DNA from: Acinetobacter sp. Marseille-Q1618
Lineage (GTDB): Bacteria > Pseudomonadota > Gammaproteobacteria > Pseudomonadales > Moraxellaceae
Direction of reading: 5' to 3'
NCBI RefSeq assembly: GCF_902809855.1
Contig: NZ_CADDWJ010000001.1
Location: forward strand, 496,001 to 560,000
Length of the DNA stretch: 64,000 nucleotides
Part shown: positions 56,101-64,000 of the stretch, in pieces
Layout: the number at the start of each line of letters is the position of its first letter
Numbering within the stretch: position 1 is the first letter of the stretch
Notes under the pieces: generated by a model
Told to the model about the DNA's origin: nothing
The model's input: the letters and a program-made list of their open reading frames with translations, nothing else
The model's database searches: none
Translations under genes and position numbers: made by a program

Positions 56101-56978
56101 CACATAGTCCTGTCAAACAGTTGAAAGGAGAGTTTAAAGTATTTCCTGAACAGTTTGTTTTTGAAGCTTCGCAAAAAGTTACAGGTGTAGTCGTCAAACA
56201 ATATCAAGCACTCGTTGCGACTAAAGCATTTGCAGTGCTCGATGTTAAAGATGAATCAGGGATTGTCATCCAAACTTTTAATGATCAAAACGAAGCCATC
56301 AAACAACATCGTGAAGGGGTAATTCGCCTGATTCACATGCAACTTGGTGATTTGATTCGACAGTTGAAAAAGCAAATTTCTAAGCCATTGGCATTGGCAT
56401 ATTCACCTTTGGGCGATAAAGCACAGCTTGAGCAAATGTTGGTCTATGCAACTTTACAAATGGCAATTAAAGATTTACCGATTAATGCCACAGAATTTGC
56501 GACATTAATAGATGAAGTGAAAAAGTCATTTTTAAGTCATGGGCAAGAAGCGTTAAAGCTGATTAGTGATATTTATATTCAATGGCAAGAAATCCGTCAG
56601 CATTTGCTTATGCTAGATCAATCTGTATTTGCTAAAAATATGGATGATATTGAAGATCAATTGGATTTAATGAATTTGGCGAATTTTGTTTACTCAAAAC
56701 CTTCCGATGTATGGCAAGAATATCCACGTTATTTAAAAGCTTTGTTATTGCGTTTAGAGCGTTTGCCGAATAATCTAAATCGAGATGACGCTGCAATTCA
56801 AGAGATTGACCCTTGGATGGATAAATTATTTAAGTTTAAAAATGATGCACGTTTGAAAGAACTTTACTTTATGGTTGAAGAGTTACGTATCTCATTATTT
56901 TCTCAACCTATGAAAACTAAGATGCCGATTTCACCAACTCGCTTACAAAAGGTATGGGAAAAGCTCGGAATCGGGTAG
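53124..56978 (+). CDS. hrpA: ATP-dependent RNA helicase HrpA
   Basis: The 1284-residue DEAH-box protein has motif I GETGSGKT (83-90), DEAH (180-183), SATLD, QRKGRCGR (motif VI), then the HA2 and OB-fold domains and a DUF3418 C-terminal region, the full HrpA layout. E. coli HrpA rescues stalled ribosomes and processes some mRNAs. The GTG at 53124 follows AGGAAAG. Confidence 0.95.
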   Translation: MPNQLNVDQLVMVRDRHRLSRLKKGKEANPEKFQQLFEKSNHQVKKRLASLPTIKLNQDLPVTQYADKLIEAIQKHQIIIVAGETGSGKTTQLPQIAMLAGRGLTGMIGHTQPRRLAARSVSQRIAEEVGEKLGQSISFKVRFNEQGSNDSIVRLMTDGILLAELSNDRYLNKYDTIIIDEAHERSLNIDFIMGYLKQIVKKRPDLKIIITSATLDINRFSQYFNNAPIFEVEGRSYPVEVRYRPISEMSIGGSDDDDFDDFEENLPRAVVSAVEECFHDAETKGHPEHADILIFASTEQEIRELQETLHKFGPKHTQVLPLYARLALAEQQKIFNPSGGGRRIIIATNVAETALTVPNIRYVIDSGFARISRYNYRSRVQRLPIEAVSQAAANQRKGRCGRIAPGVCIRLYSEEDFQSRPEFTEPEIKRTNLASVILQMQSLGLGSVESFDFIEPPDHRLVNDGRKLLIELGAYNEQKDDLTKIGLQMAKMPIDPRLARMILGGAHFGVLNEVLIIVAALAVQDPRERPADKQMQADQKHALFREADSDFLFYLKLWNTLAENRENMSENKRRTFAKQHFLSWLRLREWKKTHEQLLDLAQGLKLSFNEKKASYENLHRALLTGLLSFIANKTDERNVFMAVRQQKARIFPASTLHKTNTPWVMAFEMVETSQVYLRTLAKIEPEWILLAAPNLLKHHYFEPHWAKKPGVVNAYDQISLFGLIIEPKRATNYEKVDQPAAHEIFLRDALTTGNLGITPPFLKHNLLKLEEVERVEDKLRRRDLVVDEETIFQFYASKVPAEIASRRSFEDWRATIEPKNPRYLFVDDDDLWMNDRPTTQQFPDYLHNGQLRLAASYRFDPSHDEDGATVKIPVQALPQVDENIWSWGIPGWRLDLIEALLKALPKDKRRNLVPIPDTAKKLMNIVDAQHLREHIFEFLAFQLRGEQITAKDFSFERVEQYLLPLIKVIDEKGRVIEKGRDLNELKARCRTETHSPVKQLKGEFKVFPEQFVFEASQKVTGVVVKQYQALVATKAFAVLDVKDESGIVIQTFNDQNEAIKQHREGVIRLIHMQLGDLIRQLKKQISKPLALAYSPLGDKAQLEQMLVYATLQMAIKDLPINATEFATLIDEVKKSFLSHGQEALKLISDIYIQWQEIRQHLLMLDQSVFAKNMDDIEDQLDLMNLANFVYSKPSDVWQEYPRYLKALLLRLERLPNNLNRDDAAIQEIDPWMDKLFKFKNDARLKELYFMVEELRISLFSQPMKTKMPISPTRLQKVWEKLGIG

Positions 56979-57026
56979 AATAGACATAATTTGAAATATT
57001 TGTGAATTTTGAAAAAGGAGTTTTAC

Positions 57027-58142
57027 ATGGGCATCCGTATTACTGGTACTGGTCTGTATCATCCTGAAGAAGTGATTACCAATGAAGAATTGGTGGAAAG
57101 TTTAAATGCTTATGTGGAACAGTTTAACAGCGATAATGCTGAAAAAATTGCATCAGGTGAAATCACTGCACGTCGTGGTTCAAGTGCGGAGTTTATTGAG
57201 AAAGCTTCTGGTGTTAAAAGTCGTTATGTAATTGAAAAATCAGGTGTATTGGATATTAACCGTCTGCGTCCACGCTTAGAAGAACGTTCTGAAGATGAGC
57301 TTTCTATTCAGGCAGAATGGGGTGTAATTGCAGCAAAACAAGCGATGGAAAATGCAGGCGTAACTGCTGAAGACATCGATGTGGTTATTTTGGCATGTTC
57401 AAATATGCAACGAGCTTATCCAGCAGTTGCGATTGAAATTCAAACAGCACTTGGCATTCAAGGCTATGCTTATGATATGAATGTTGCATGTTCAGCGGCA
57501 ACTTTCGGTTTGAAACAAGCCTATGATGCAGTGAAAACTGGTGCTCGTCGTGTGTTATTGGTCAATGTTGAAATTACGTCAGGACATACAGACTACCGTT
57601 CACGTGATTGTCATTTTATTTTTGGTGATGTTGCAACAGCTTCAATCATTGAAGAAACGACCACTAAAACTGGTTTTGAAATTGTAGATACACATTTATT
57701 CACACAATTTTCAAACAATATCCGTAATAACTTTGGCTTCTTAAATAGTTCTGAACTGACCTCACGTGATGATAAGCAATTTCGTCAAGATGGACGTAAA
57801 GTATTTAAAGAAGTCTGTCCTCTGGTTGCAAAAATCATTACCAAGCAGTTAGAAAAAAATCAAATCCAAGCTGAAAATGTAAAACGCTTTTGGTTACACC
57901 AAGCTAATGCCAATATGAATGAGTTAATTCTAAAATTGGTTGTAGGGCGAGAAGTTGCCGAAGCAGACCCAGCTTTAGTGCCAATTATTTTGGATGAGTT
58001 TGCTAATACTTCATCTGCAGGTGTGATCATTGCTTTGCATCGTACTGCTGATCAAGTCAATGATGGTGAATATGGTGTGTTATGTTCATTTGGTGCAGGC
58101 TATTCTGTCGGTTCGATTCTTGTGCAAAAGCATGTGGTTTGA
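57027..58142 (+). CDS. Beta-ketoacyl-ACP synthase III family protein (FabH-like)
   Basis: The 371-residue thiolase-fold protein has catalytic Cys155 in [10 protein letters not shown], a His in [12 protein letters not shown] and an Asn in [11 protein letters not shown]. It is longer than E. coli FabH (317 aa), with an insert around residues 30-95. This fits the long FabH-like proteins of Pseudomonas and Acinetobacter that start fatty acid synthesis from medium-chain acyl-CoA. AAGGAG precedes the ATG at 57027; the frame from 57009 is not used. Confidence 0.85.
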   Translation: MGIRITGTGLYHPEEVITNEELVESLNAYVEQFNSDNAEKIASGEITARRGSSAEFIEKASGVKSRYVIEKSGVLDINRLRPRLEERSEDELSIQAEWGVIAAKQAMENAGVTAEDIDVVILACSNMQRAYPAVAIEIQTALGIQGYAYDMNVACSAATFGLKQAYDAVKTGARRVLLVNVEITSGHTDYRSRDCHFIFGDVATASIIEETTTKTGFEIVDTHLFTQFSNNIRNNFGFLNSSELTSRDDKQFRQDGRKVFKEVCPLVAKIITKQLEKNQIQAENVKRFWLHQANANMNELILKLVVGREVAEADPALVPIILDEFANTSSAGVIIALHRTADQVNDGEYGVLCSFGAGYSVGSILVQKHVV

Positions 58143-58149
58143 TTTTTTG

Positions 58150-58365
58150 ATTCTCACCCTGACTCTCTCCTTTAAAAAAGGAGAGGGAACTCGCTTTGTG
58201 AAAACTCAGTATACGTCATTGTTATAAAATATAGATTGAAAGTCCCTTCTCTTGTGTCATATATGGTTCAGGGAGAAGCTTAGGATGAGGGAGATTTACT
58301 AAATTAAAACCTCTCCCTCTTACGCAGCAGTGCTGCTCATCTCCTGAAAGTAGAGGGGATTTTTA
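58150..58365. repeat. Palindromic intergenic repeat region
   Basis: Between the FabH-like and acyltransferase genes lie several inverted motifs: CTCTCCTTT-aaa-AAAGGAGAG at 58165-58185, then CCCTTCTC, GGGAGAAG, GAGGGAGA, CCTCTCCCTC, and TAGAGGGG near 58351. Such CTCTCC/GGAGAG blocks look like the intergenic repeats common in Acinetobacter genomes. The region may contain two nested or decayed copies. No T run supports a terminator. Confidence 0.55.
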
Positions 58366-58405
58366 TTATAAAATGGTTTAGATCAATGTTTTGTAAGGAT
58401 ACAAC

Positions 58406-59194
58406 ATGACATCAAAGCATTTAGAAATTAAACATAACTCAAAATTATTACGTGCAATTAGCGCCTTGCAGCGCTATTACTTTCGTCCTACTTTCTTAGG
58501 TGCAGAGAATTTAAATTCTGAAAAACCTGCGATGTATGTGGGAAATCATACCATTTATGGAATTTTGGATTCGCCGATTCTAATTGATTATTTATTTAAC
58601 GAACATAAAATTGCGGTGGTAAGCATGGCTGACCATATGCATTTTTATATTCCAGTATGGAAAGAAGTCGTAAAACGTGTAGGTGGTGTGGATGGGGTTC
58701 AAGCGTATGCACGTGAGGCGATGCAGCAAGGTTATTCAATTCTCGTTTTCCCGGGCGGTGGGCGAGAAGTTATTAAGCGTAAAGGTGAGGCTTATCAACT
58801 GATTTGGAAGCAGCGTTTTGGCTTTCTAAAACTTGCCAAAGAGTTTAATTATGACATTGCACCTTTTGTGGCTTTAGGTGGTGATGAGGTTTTTGATTTA
58901 GCTTTAGATGTGAATATCTTACTGAAACAGAAATGGTTTCAAAAAATATTAAGTCAACCTACAATCGGCAAATTTCTAAGACAAGGTGAAGTGATTCCTT
59001 CTATTCCAAAGAATATGATTCCTAAAAGAATTCCGTTTTATTTTAAATTTATGCCACGTTTATGTGTAGATCAGATTGAAACAATGCAGGATATGATTGA
59101 TTTTCGAGATGCATTACAACAACAAATTTATAAAGAAATTGAGGACTTAAAAGCATATCGAGAATTGGATTTGGCCTATAAAGTTAAGACTTAA
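58406..59194 (+). CDS. Lysophospholipid acyltransferase family protein
   Basis: The 262-residue protein has an acyltransferase motif GNHTIYGILDSP (His and Asp six residues apart) and LVFPGGGREVIKRKGEAYQLIW, which resembles the diacylglycerol/phytyl-ester type acyltransferases rather than PlsC (HX4D). It would move acyl chains to a lipid alcohol at the membrane. AAGGA precedes the ATG. The substrate is unknown. Confidence 0.8.
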   Translation: MTSKHLEIKHNSKLLRAISALQRYYFRPTFLGAENLNSEKPAMYVGNHTIYGILDSPILIDYLFNEHKIAVVSMADHMHFYIPVWKEVVKRVGGVDGVQAYAREAMQQGYSILVFPGGGREVIKRKGEAYQLIWKQRFGFLKLAKEFNYDIAPFVALGGDEVFDLALDVNILLKQKWFQKILSQPTIGKFLRQGEVIPSIPKNMIPKRIPFYFKFMPRLCVDQIETMQDMIDFRDALQQQIYKEIEDLKAYRELDLAYKVKT

Positions 59195-59416
59195 CATATC
59201 AGTAAGGAAGATCTGATTAAGTTTAAGTGAGAATAATTAAAATAAAAGTCAAACAACACATCTATAGTCGTTAACGAAATCAGCTAAGTCCACTTTAAGA
59301 TAAGACAAAAGTTTGAGAAATTGGATGTTTTATCAACATAAAATGTAATTTAAAAAGATTTTTCTTTTAAAATGCATATTTATGCAGCAAACAATTCATT
59401 TCTTTATATTATTTGG

Positions 59417-59445
59417 TTGACGAGTTGCGATTTCCTCCCTAAAAT
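59417..59445 (+). promoter_or_regulatory. Promoter of the tRNA-Asn genes
   Basis: TTGACG (59417-59422), a 17-base spacer and TAAAAT (59440-59445) lie 11 bases before the first tRNA. The GCGC just after resembles a stringent discriminator. The rest of 59195-59416 shows no gene. Confidence 0.75.
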
Positions 59446-59456
59446 GCGCATCAGAT

Positions 59457-59532
59457 TCTCCAATAGCTCAGTCGGTAGAGCGACGGACTGTTAATCCGCA
59501 GGTCCCTGGTTCGAGCCCAGGTTGGAGAGCCA
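59457..59532 (+). tRNA. tRNA-Asn (GTT)
   Basis: A 76-base cloverleaf has acceptor TCTCCAA/TTGGAGA, D-loop AGCTCAGTCGGTAGAGC, anticodon GTT (59490-59492), T-loop GGTTCGAGCCC, discriminator G, and CCA encoded at 59530-59532. Confidence 0.95.
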
Positions 59533-59540
59533 TCTACTTT

Positions 59541-59616
59541 TCTCCCATAGCTCAGTCGGTAGAGCGACGGACTGTTAATCCGCAGGTCCCTGGTTCGAGC
59601 CCAGGTGGGAGAGCCA
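59541..59616 (+). tRNA. tRNA-Asn (GTT), second copy
   Basis: This copy is identical to the first except in the acceptor stem, which is TCTCCCA/TGGGAGA here. The anticodon GTT is at 59574-59576 and CCA is encoded. It follows the first by 8 bases and shares its promoter and terminator. Confidence 0.95.
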
Positions 59617-59623
59617 AGATTCT

Positions 59624-59658
59624 AAAAATCCCATGCATAACGACATGGGATTTTTTTT
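59624..59658 (+). terminator. tRNA-Asn operon terminator
   Basis: AAAAATCCCATG pairs with CATGGGATTTTT around an 8-base loop, followed by T8. The rest of 59659-59840 shows no gene. Confidence 0.88.
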
Positions 59659-59840
59659 GTAGAAAAATAGTTTGCAGTTTCAATACTGCAACTTAAAAAA
59701 TGAAATTTTTAAAATAAGAACAATCTTAATTTATTTATGAGCTTCATATAAATAAACAACTTACTTGTTTTTCTCATTATCATGCATCTAATCAAAGTTA
59801 TTGGCTTAGTCATTATTTTCAATACAGAATACAAAATGTT

Positions 59841-59871
59841 AAAAAGCCGATACTTTTAATATCGGCTTTTT
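59841..59871 (-). terminator. Terminator of the RND efflux operon
   Basis: AAAAAGCCGATA pairs with TATCGGCTTTTT around a 7-base loop. It lies just past the permease stop on the minus strand. Confidence 0.82.
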
Positions 59872-59892
59872 ATAAGAATGAAAGAAAATAAA

Positions 59893-62800
59893 TTATTCCA
59901 CTTTGATTGGTTGACTGCGCTTTTTACGTTTAAAGAAAAAATTCTCAATATCATCAATAAACGTATATACCACAGGAATCACCAAAAGTGACAAGAAGGT
60001 ACTGGTAATTAAACCACCAATAACAGAGATTGCCATTGGCGCGCGGAAACTTGGATCTGTGCCGATTCCTAGCGCAATTGGTAACATACCTGCACCCATT
60101 GCCAAGGTCGTCATAATGATCGGACGTGCTCGTTTATGACAAGCATCTAAGAGTGCATTAAAACGTGAGTAATTTTTTTCATGTCTGGCGATGAGGGCAT
60201 AATCCACCAATAAAATCGAGTTTTTACTGGCAATACCCATCAGCATAATCAGACCAATCAAACTCGGCATAGAGAAGCTACTTTTTGCTAAAAGTAACAA
60301 TACAAATGCGCCACCTAATGACAAAGGTAAGGCTACCAAAATGGTGATAGGCTGTAAAAAGTCTTTAAATAACAAGACTAAAACAACATAAATACACAGT
60401 ACACCAGTTAACATGGCTAAGCCAAAGCTTGAAAAAAGCTCCTGCATAACTTCAGCATCACCAATATCTGTACGTTTTACTGTAGGCGGTAGGTTTTGCA
60501 TGGTGGGAAGTTGATCCACTTGTGTTGCGATATCACCTAAAGGTTGATTATTTAACTCAATATTAAAGTTGATATTGCGCATACGGTTAAAACGATCAAT
60601 TTGTGAAGGACCGCTTTCGACGCTTACATCAGCAATCGTACCAAGCATAACAGGACCTTGACTGCCTTTAACCATTAAGCGTTTAATCAAATCTTGGTCT
60701 TGACGTGCTTCAAGGCTCAGCTTAATTACCACTGGAATTTGACGTTGTGATACATTCATCTTGGCAAGATTTTGATCAAAATCGCCTGCGGTTGCGATAC
60801 GCAAAGTTTCTGCGATATCTTGCGTGGTGACACCCAAATCAGCCGCTTTGGCAAAATCAGGACGAATGACCAGTTCAGGGCGAATTAAGGCAGAACTTGA
60901 TGTTACGCTTCCGATATTGGGAATGGTGCGTAACTCACGTTCTAACTTTAATGCAGTTGCCATGAGACTTTCAGAGTCATCGCCTGAAAGTGCCAATTGG
61001 TATTGGCTATTATTTCCTGCAATACCGACTTGAACACGTGCGCCTGGTAGGGGAGCTAAACGCTGTCGAATATCGTTTTCAATCTCTTGTAAGCTTACTG
61101 AGCGATTGCTGCGTTCAGTGGTTTGAATGGTTAAAGTTGCTTTACGGGGTTCAGATGATGCACCACCAGAAAAAGGATCTGTACCCGCGGCACCACCACC
61201 AATAGTGGTATAAATGCTTTTAATTTCAGGATGATCTTTGATCAACTGTCGTGCATATTCTGCAGTTTTTAAAGTTTCATTAAATTGTGAGCCTGGAGTG
61301 AGTTCAAGACGAACTTGCGTTTGTCCAGTATCTGGCGGGGGAACAAAACCTGTTGGTAATAGCGGAATTAAGAAAATTGAAGCAATAAAAAATAAAATCG
61401 CACCAGTCAAAGTTAACCAACGATGATTTAAACACCACGTCACCATACGCATATAGCTTTGCATCATTCGACCATCTTGACTGCGGTCTTTGGCAAGTGC
61501 GGACTGTCCTTGATCATTTAGAGTGGGTTCGGCTGATATTTCCTGCTGTTCAACTTTGCCTACCCATGGTTTTAAAATATAAGCTGACATCATCGGGGTA
61601 AGTAGACGTGCTACTAAGAGAGAGGCAAAAATAGCCAGTGCGGCACTCCATCCAAATTGAACGAAGAAACGTCCTGCAATACCACTCATAAAAGCAGTAG
61701 GTAAAAATACTGCAATGAGGGTAAATGTGGTTGCAATGACCGCTAAACCGATCTCATCAGCGGCTTCCATCGCAGCTTCATAGGGTGTTTTGCCCATCCT
61801 CAGATGTCGTATGATATTTTCAATTTCAACGATTGCATCATCGACTAAAATCCCAACCACAAGAGACATGGCTAATAACGTCACCATGTTGAGAGTAAAG
61901 CCTAAATAATACATGCCGATTAAAGCAGGCAAGATCGACAAGGGAAGTGCGGTCGCTGCAATAATCGTTGCTCGCCAATCTCTTAAAAATAACCACACCA
62001 CCAAAACAGCTAAAATGGCACCTTCATAAAGCAGTGACATTGAACCTTTGTAGTTATCAACGACAGGTGTAACAAAGTTAAATGCTGGCGTGATCTTGAG
62101 GTCGGGATGTGCTGCTTTAAGTTTATCCAAGGCTTCGATCACACCTTTTTCGACATCAACTTCGCTGGCACCTTTACTTCGAGTAATTTCAAAGCCGATC
62201 ACGGGTTGACCATTTAACAACGCAGCAGAACGACGTTCAGCAAAACTGTCTTTGACTGTGGCAACTTGATCTAAACGGATATGCCGCCCATCACTTAAGG
62301 CAATGTCCATTGCTGCGATTTCATCGGCTGTTTTGACTGTGGCAATGGTGCGAATGGATTGTTCACTGCCGCCAATTTTAGTTTGACCACCTGAGGCATC
62401 TTGTTGGGTTAAACGCAGTTGGCGAGTAATATCAGTTGCTGTGGCATTCAATGCCAATAATTTTTCAGGTTGAATTTCAACTTCAACTTGGCGTGTTACA
62501 CCGCCAACACGAGAGACTGCACCGACTCCTTTGACTTGCAGCATGGCACGTGTAATGTCGTAGTCTACAAACCAAGATAAGGCTTCTTCGTCCATGCTCG
62601 GAGATTGGATTGCATAAGTTAAAATCGGTGAACCTGATAGATTGATTTTACTAACAATTGGATCACGCACATCCGTAGGTAAGTCGGAACGTACTTGTGA
62701 TACCGAATTTCGAACATCATCAACTGCTTCTTGTAACGGTTTTTCCAGTTGAAATTCTGCGGTAATGGTAACAACGCCATCTTGAATATTGGCATATTGG

Positions 62801-63036
62801 TTTTTTAAACCCTGAATGGTGGCAATCGAGTTTTCGATTTTGCGTGCCACTTCAGTTTCAAGTTGTGGCGGGGCTGCACCCGGTAAAGTCGCAGTTACAG
62901 TCACCATCGGTAGTTCAATATCAGGAAATTGTTGAACTTTCATCCAATGAAAACACATCAATCCTGCCAAGCCCATCATAATAAATAACAAGATCGCAGG
63001 AATGGGATTACGGATCGACCATGCAGAAAAATTCAT
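59893..63036 (-). CDS. RND efflux transporter permease (AcrB/HAE1 family)
   Basis: The 1047-residue inner-membrane pump has 12 predicted helices in two halves, large periplasmic loops, LPGAAPPQLETEVARKIE, the proton-relay Asp pair in GILVDDAIVEIEN and a Lys in IASKNSILLVDYALI. It exports drugs or other small molecules with a fusion protein and an outer-membrane channel. It starts 2 bases after the fusion protein gene. The substrate cannot be assigned; it is not clearly AdeB, AdeG or AdeJ. Confidence 0.92.
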   Translation of the reverse strand: MNFSAWSIRNPIPAILLFIMMGLAGLMCFHWMKVQQFPDIELPMVTVTATLPGAAPPQLETEVARKIENSIATIQGLKNQYANIQDGVVTITAEFQLEKPLQEAVDDVRNSVSQVRSDLPTDVRDPIVSKINLSGSPILTYAIQSPSMDEEALSWFVDYDITRAMLQVKGVGAVSRVGGVTRQVEVEIQPEKLLALNATATDITRQLRLTQQDASGGQTKIGGSEQSIRTIATVKTADEIAAMDIALSDGRHIRLDQVATVKDSFAERRSAALLNGQPVIGFEITRSKGASEVDVEKGVIEALDKLKAAHPDLKITPAFNFVTPVVDNYKGSMSLLYEGAILAVLVVWLFLRDWRATIIAATALPLSILPALIGMYYLGFTLNMVTLLAMSLVVGILVDDAIVEIENIIRHLRMGKTPYEAAMEAADEIGLAVIATTFTLIAVFLPTAFMSGIAGRFFVQFGWSAALAIFASLLVARLLTPMMSAYILKPWVGKVEQQEISAEPTLNDQGQSALAKDRSQDGRMMQSYMRMVTWCLNHRWLTLTGAILFFIASIFLIPLLPTGFVPPPDTGQTQVRLELTPGSQFNETLKTAEYARQLIKDHPEIKSIYTTIGGGAAGTDPFSGGASSEPRKATLTIQTTERSNRSVSLQEIENDIRQRLAPLPGARVQVGIAGNNSQYQLALSGDDSESLMATALKLERELRTIPNIGSVTSSSALIRPELVIRPDFAKAADLGVTTQDIAETLRIATAGDFDQNLAKMNVSQRQIPVVIKLSLEARQDQDLIKRLMVKGSQGPVMLGTIADVSVESGPSQIDRFNRMRNINFNIELNNQPLGDIATQVDQLPTMQNLPPTVKRTDIGDAEVMQELFSSFGLAMLTGVLCIYVVLVLLFKDFLQPITILVALPLSLGGAFVLLLLAKSSFSMPSLIGLIMLMGIASKNSILLVDYALIARHEKNYSRFNALLDACHKRARPIIMTTLAMGAGMLPIALGIGTDPSFRAPMAISVIGGLITSTFLSLLVIPVVYTFIDDIENFFFKRKKRSQPIKVE

Positions 63037-63038
63037 AT

Positions 63039-64000
63039 TTAATTCTCCTGATGGGATGCAAGTTGCTTGCTCAGTGGTGTTTCAGGAATATTAGCAGCCA
63101 CTTTGACTAAATCACCATCAGCTAAGAATCCTGTCCCTGAAGCCACAAGTTTGACATTTTCAGGTAAATCTAAAATTTCGACCAAATTATTTTGACGACG
63201 TCCAACACTGACTTTCTGCTGCTTCACACGGTTATTCTGCTGCACGATAAACACATAAGAAAAACCATCACGCAGTAATAGCGCAGACTGTGGAATGGTG
63301 AGTGCAGATTGTTCACCAAGCTCAAATTCACCTTTGACAAACATACCCATACGCACTGCTTGCGTAAGCGGTAAATCGACATAGACCAAACCATAGCGCG
63401 TTTGTGGGTCGATCACAGGGGCAATCATGCGGACTGTACCTGTAACCGCATCTTGATCTGGATCTGGAGAAATAATTTTGGCAGTCATGCCTTGCTTAAG
63501 TTTGTATAGATCCGTGGTTGTAATTTCAGCACGCCATTCCAGACGATAATCACGGATGAGACGGAAAAGCTCTTGTCCTGTTTGCGCCAGTGAACCCACG
63601 GTGGCTGAACGTGCAGAAATGACACCATTGTCAGGGGCAACCACACGTGTTTGTGCTAAGCGTAACTCATTACTTTTGATTTGTGCATCCGAGGCTTCTA
63701 AACGCGCTTGGGCAGTTGATTGTGAGGTTTGATATTGAGTGGCTTCTTGTGCGGAAATCGCACCCGTATTTCGCAGTTGTTGAATACGTTGATTATTAAT
63801 AACTGCATCGTTGAGTACCGCTTGTGCTTCTTTATAATTGGCTTTAGCAGTGGCTAATTCTGCACGAATACTGTCACTGTTAATTTCAGCCAGCACTTGC
63901 CCACGTTTTACTTGATCGCCGACATTCACATAAACTTTGGTGATGCGTTGTCCAGACAGCTCACTGCCGATGACCACTTCTTGCCAAGCGGCAATATTGC
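63039..64000 (-). CDS. RND efflux periplasmic adaptor (HlyD/AcrA family), N-terminus outside window
   Basis: The frame is open to the window edge, so the signal peptide and first strands lie beyond base 64000. Visible parts are a lipoyl half (VYVNVGDQVKRGQVLAEI), a coiled-coil hairpin with LRNTGAISAQEATQYQ, a second lipoyl half (TRVVAPDNGVISARSATVG) and a beta-barrel domain. It links the permease to an outer-membrane channel. It forms an operon with the permease (2-base gap). Confidence 0.88.
   Translation of the reverse strand, partial: NIAAWQEVVIGSELSGQRITKVYVNVGDQVKRGQVLAEINSDSIRAELATAKANYKEAQAVLNDAVINNQRIQQLRNTGAISAQEATQYQTSQSTAQARLEASDAQIKSNELRLAQTRVVAPDNGVISARSATVGSLAQTGQELFRLIRDYRLEWRAEITTTDLYKLKQGMTAKIISPDPDQDAVTGTVRMIAPVIDPQTRYGLVYVDLPLTQAVRMGMFVKGEFELGEQSALTIPQSALLLRDGFSYVFIVQQNNRVKQQKVSVGRRQNNLVEILDLPENVKLVASGTGFLADGDLVKVAANIPETPLSKQLASHQEN

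Noticed and set aside
58146..58227. C-terminal extension of a short ORF in the repeat after the FabH-like gene
   Set aside because: The frame lies across palindromic repeat DNA and begins within the FabH-like gene in another frame.
60824..61426. Plus-strand ORFs opposite the RND permease
   Set aside because: They are antisense shadows of the permease; no ribosome sites or recognisable domains.

Overview
This window is AT-rich chromosomal DNA of a gammaproteobacterium, most likely Acinetobacter or a close relative in the Moraxellaceae. The evidence is an Hfq with a long glycine-rich tail of eleven GGFGG repeats, the neighbourhood lptD-surA opposite amgK-murU, scattered type II secretion genes (gspHIJK only), a MutL that keeps much of the endonuclease motif, and general codon use. 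No rRNA, prophage, complete insertion sequence or CRISPR array was seen. The identification comes from reading the proteins, not from a database search.

Layout: 1-4.0 kb carries a truncated K+ channel, a UPF0756 membrane protein, RsuA-type and RluA-type pseudouridine synthases, a GNAT acetyltransferase and a lone RelB/DinJ-like protein. 4.1-8.4 kb is a tightly coupled set: YggS-like PLP-binding protein, an unknown 82-aa protein, a class III aminotransferase and a class I glutamine amidotransferase, followed by a PtsJ/MocR-type regulator. It is preceded by a perfect 16-bp palindrome and is the best candidate for an undescribed pathway. 8.5-12.6 kb is tsaE-mutL-miaA-hfq. 12.9-14.2 kb holds unknown genes that look frameshifted at an A7 run. 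14.5-20.8 kb has surA-lptD facing away from amgK-murU, then rsmG. 20.8-28.5 kb has parAB, exbBD, msbA, lpxK, kdsB, holB and pilZ. 28.5-32.8 kb has tatD, a TetR regulator and gspHIJK, with a structured in-frame insertion in gspI.

33-41 kb is mostly housekeeping: queD, ung, an enoyl-CoA hydratase-family gene, tadA, cmk-rpsA-ihfB-lapA and pyrF. 41-44.8 kb has a LysO-like exporter, a Baeyer-Villiger monooxygenase and a divergent AraC regulator. 44.9-51.4 kb has zapE, glcB, an O-methyltransferase, a KTSC protein, a short endonuclease V-like protein, a VOC protein and ahpC. 51.7-53.0 kb holds three tandem, independently broken copies of one small membrane-protein family. 53.1-64 kb has hrpA, a FabH-like synthase, a palindromic repeat region, an acyltransferase, two tRNA-Asn genes and an RND efflux pair whose fusion protein runs off the window.

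Many genes serve the envelope: LptD/SurA export LPS/LOS and fold outer-membrane proteins, MsbA/LpxK/KdsB act in lipid A and core synthesis, AmgK/MurU recycle peptidoglycan sugars, ExbBD energises transport, and Gsp and PilZ serve secretion and pili. Damage is concentrated in short accessory genes (12.9, 40.8 and 51.7-53.0 kb) while housekeeping genes are intact, which suggests real gene decay rather than uniformly poor sequence.
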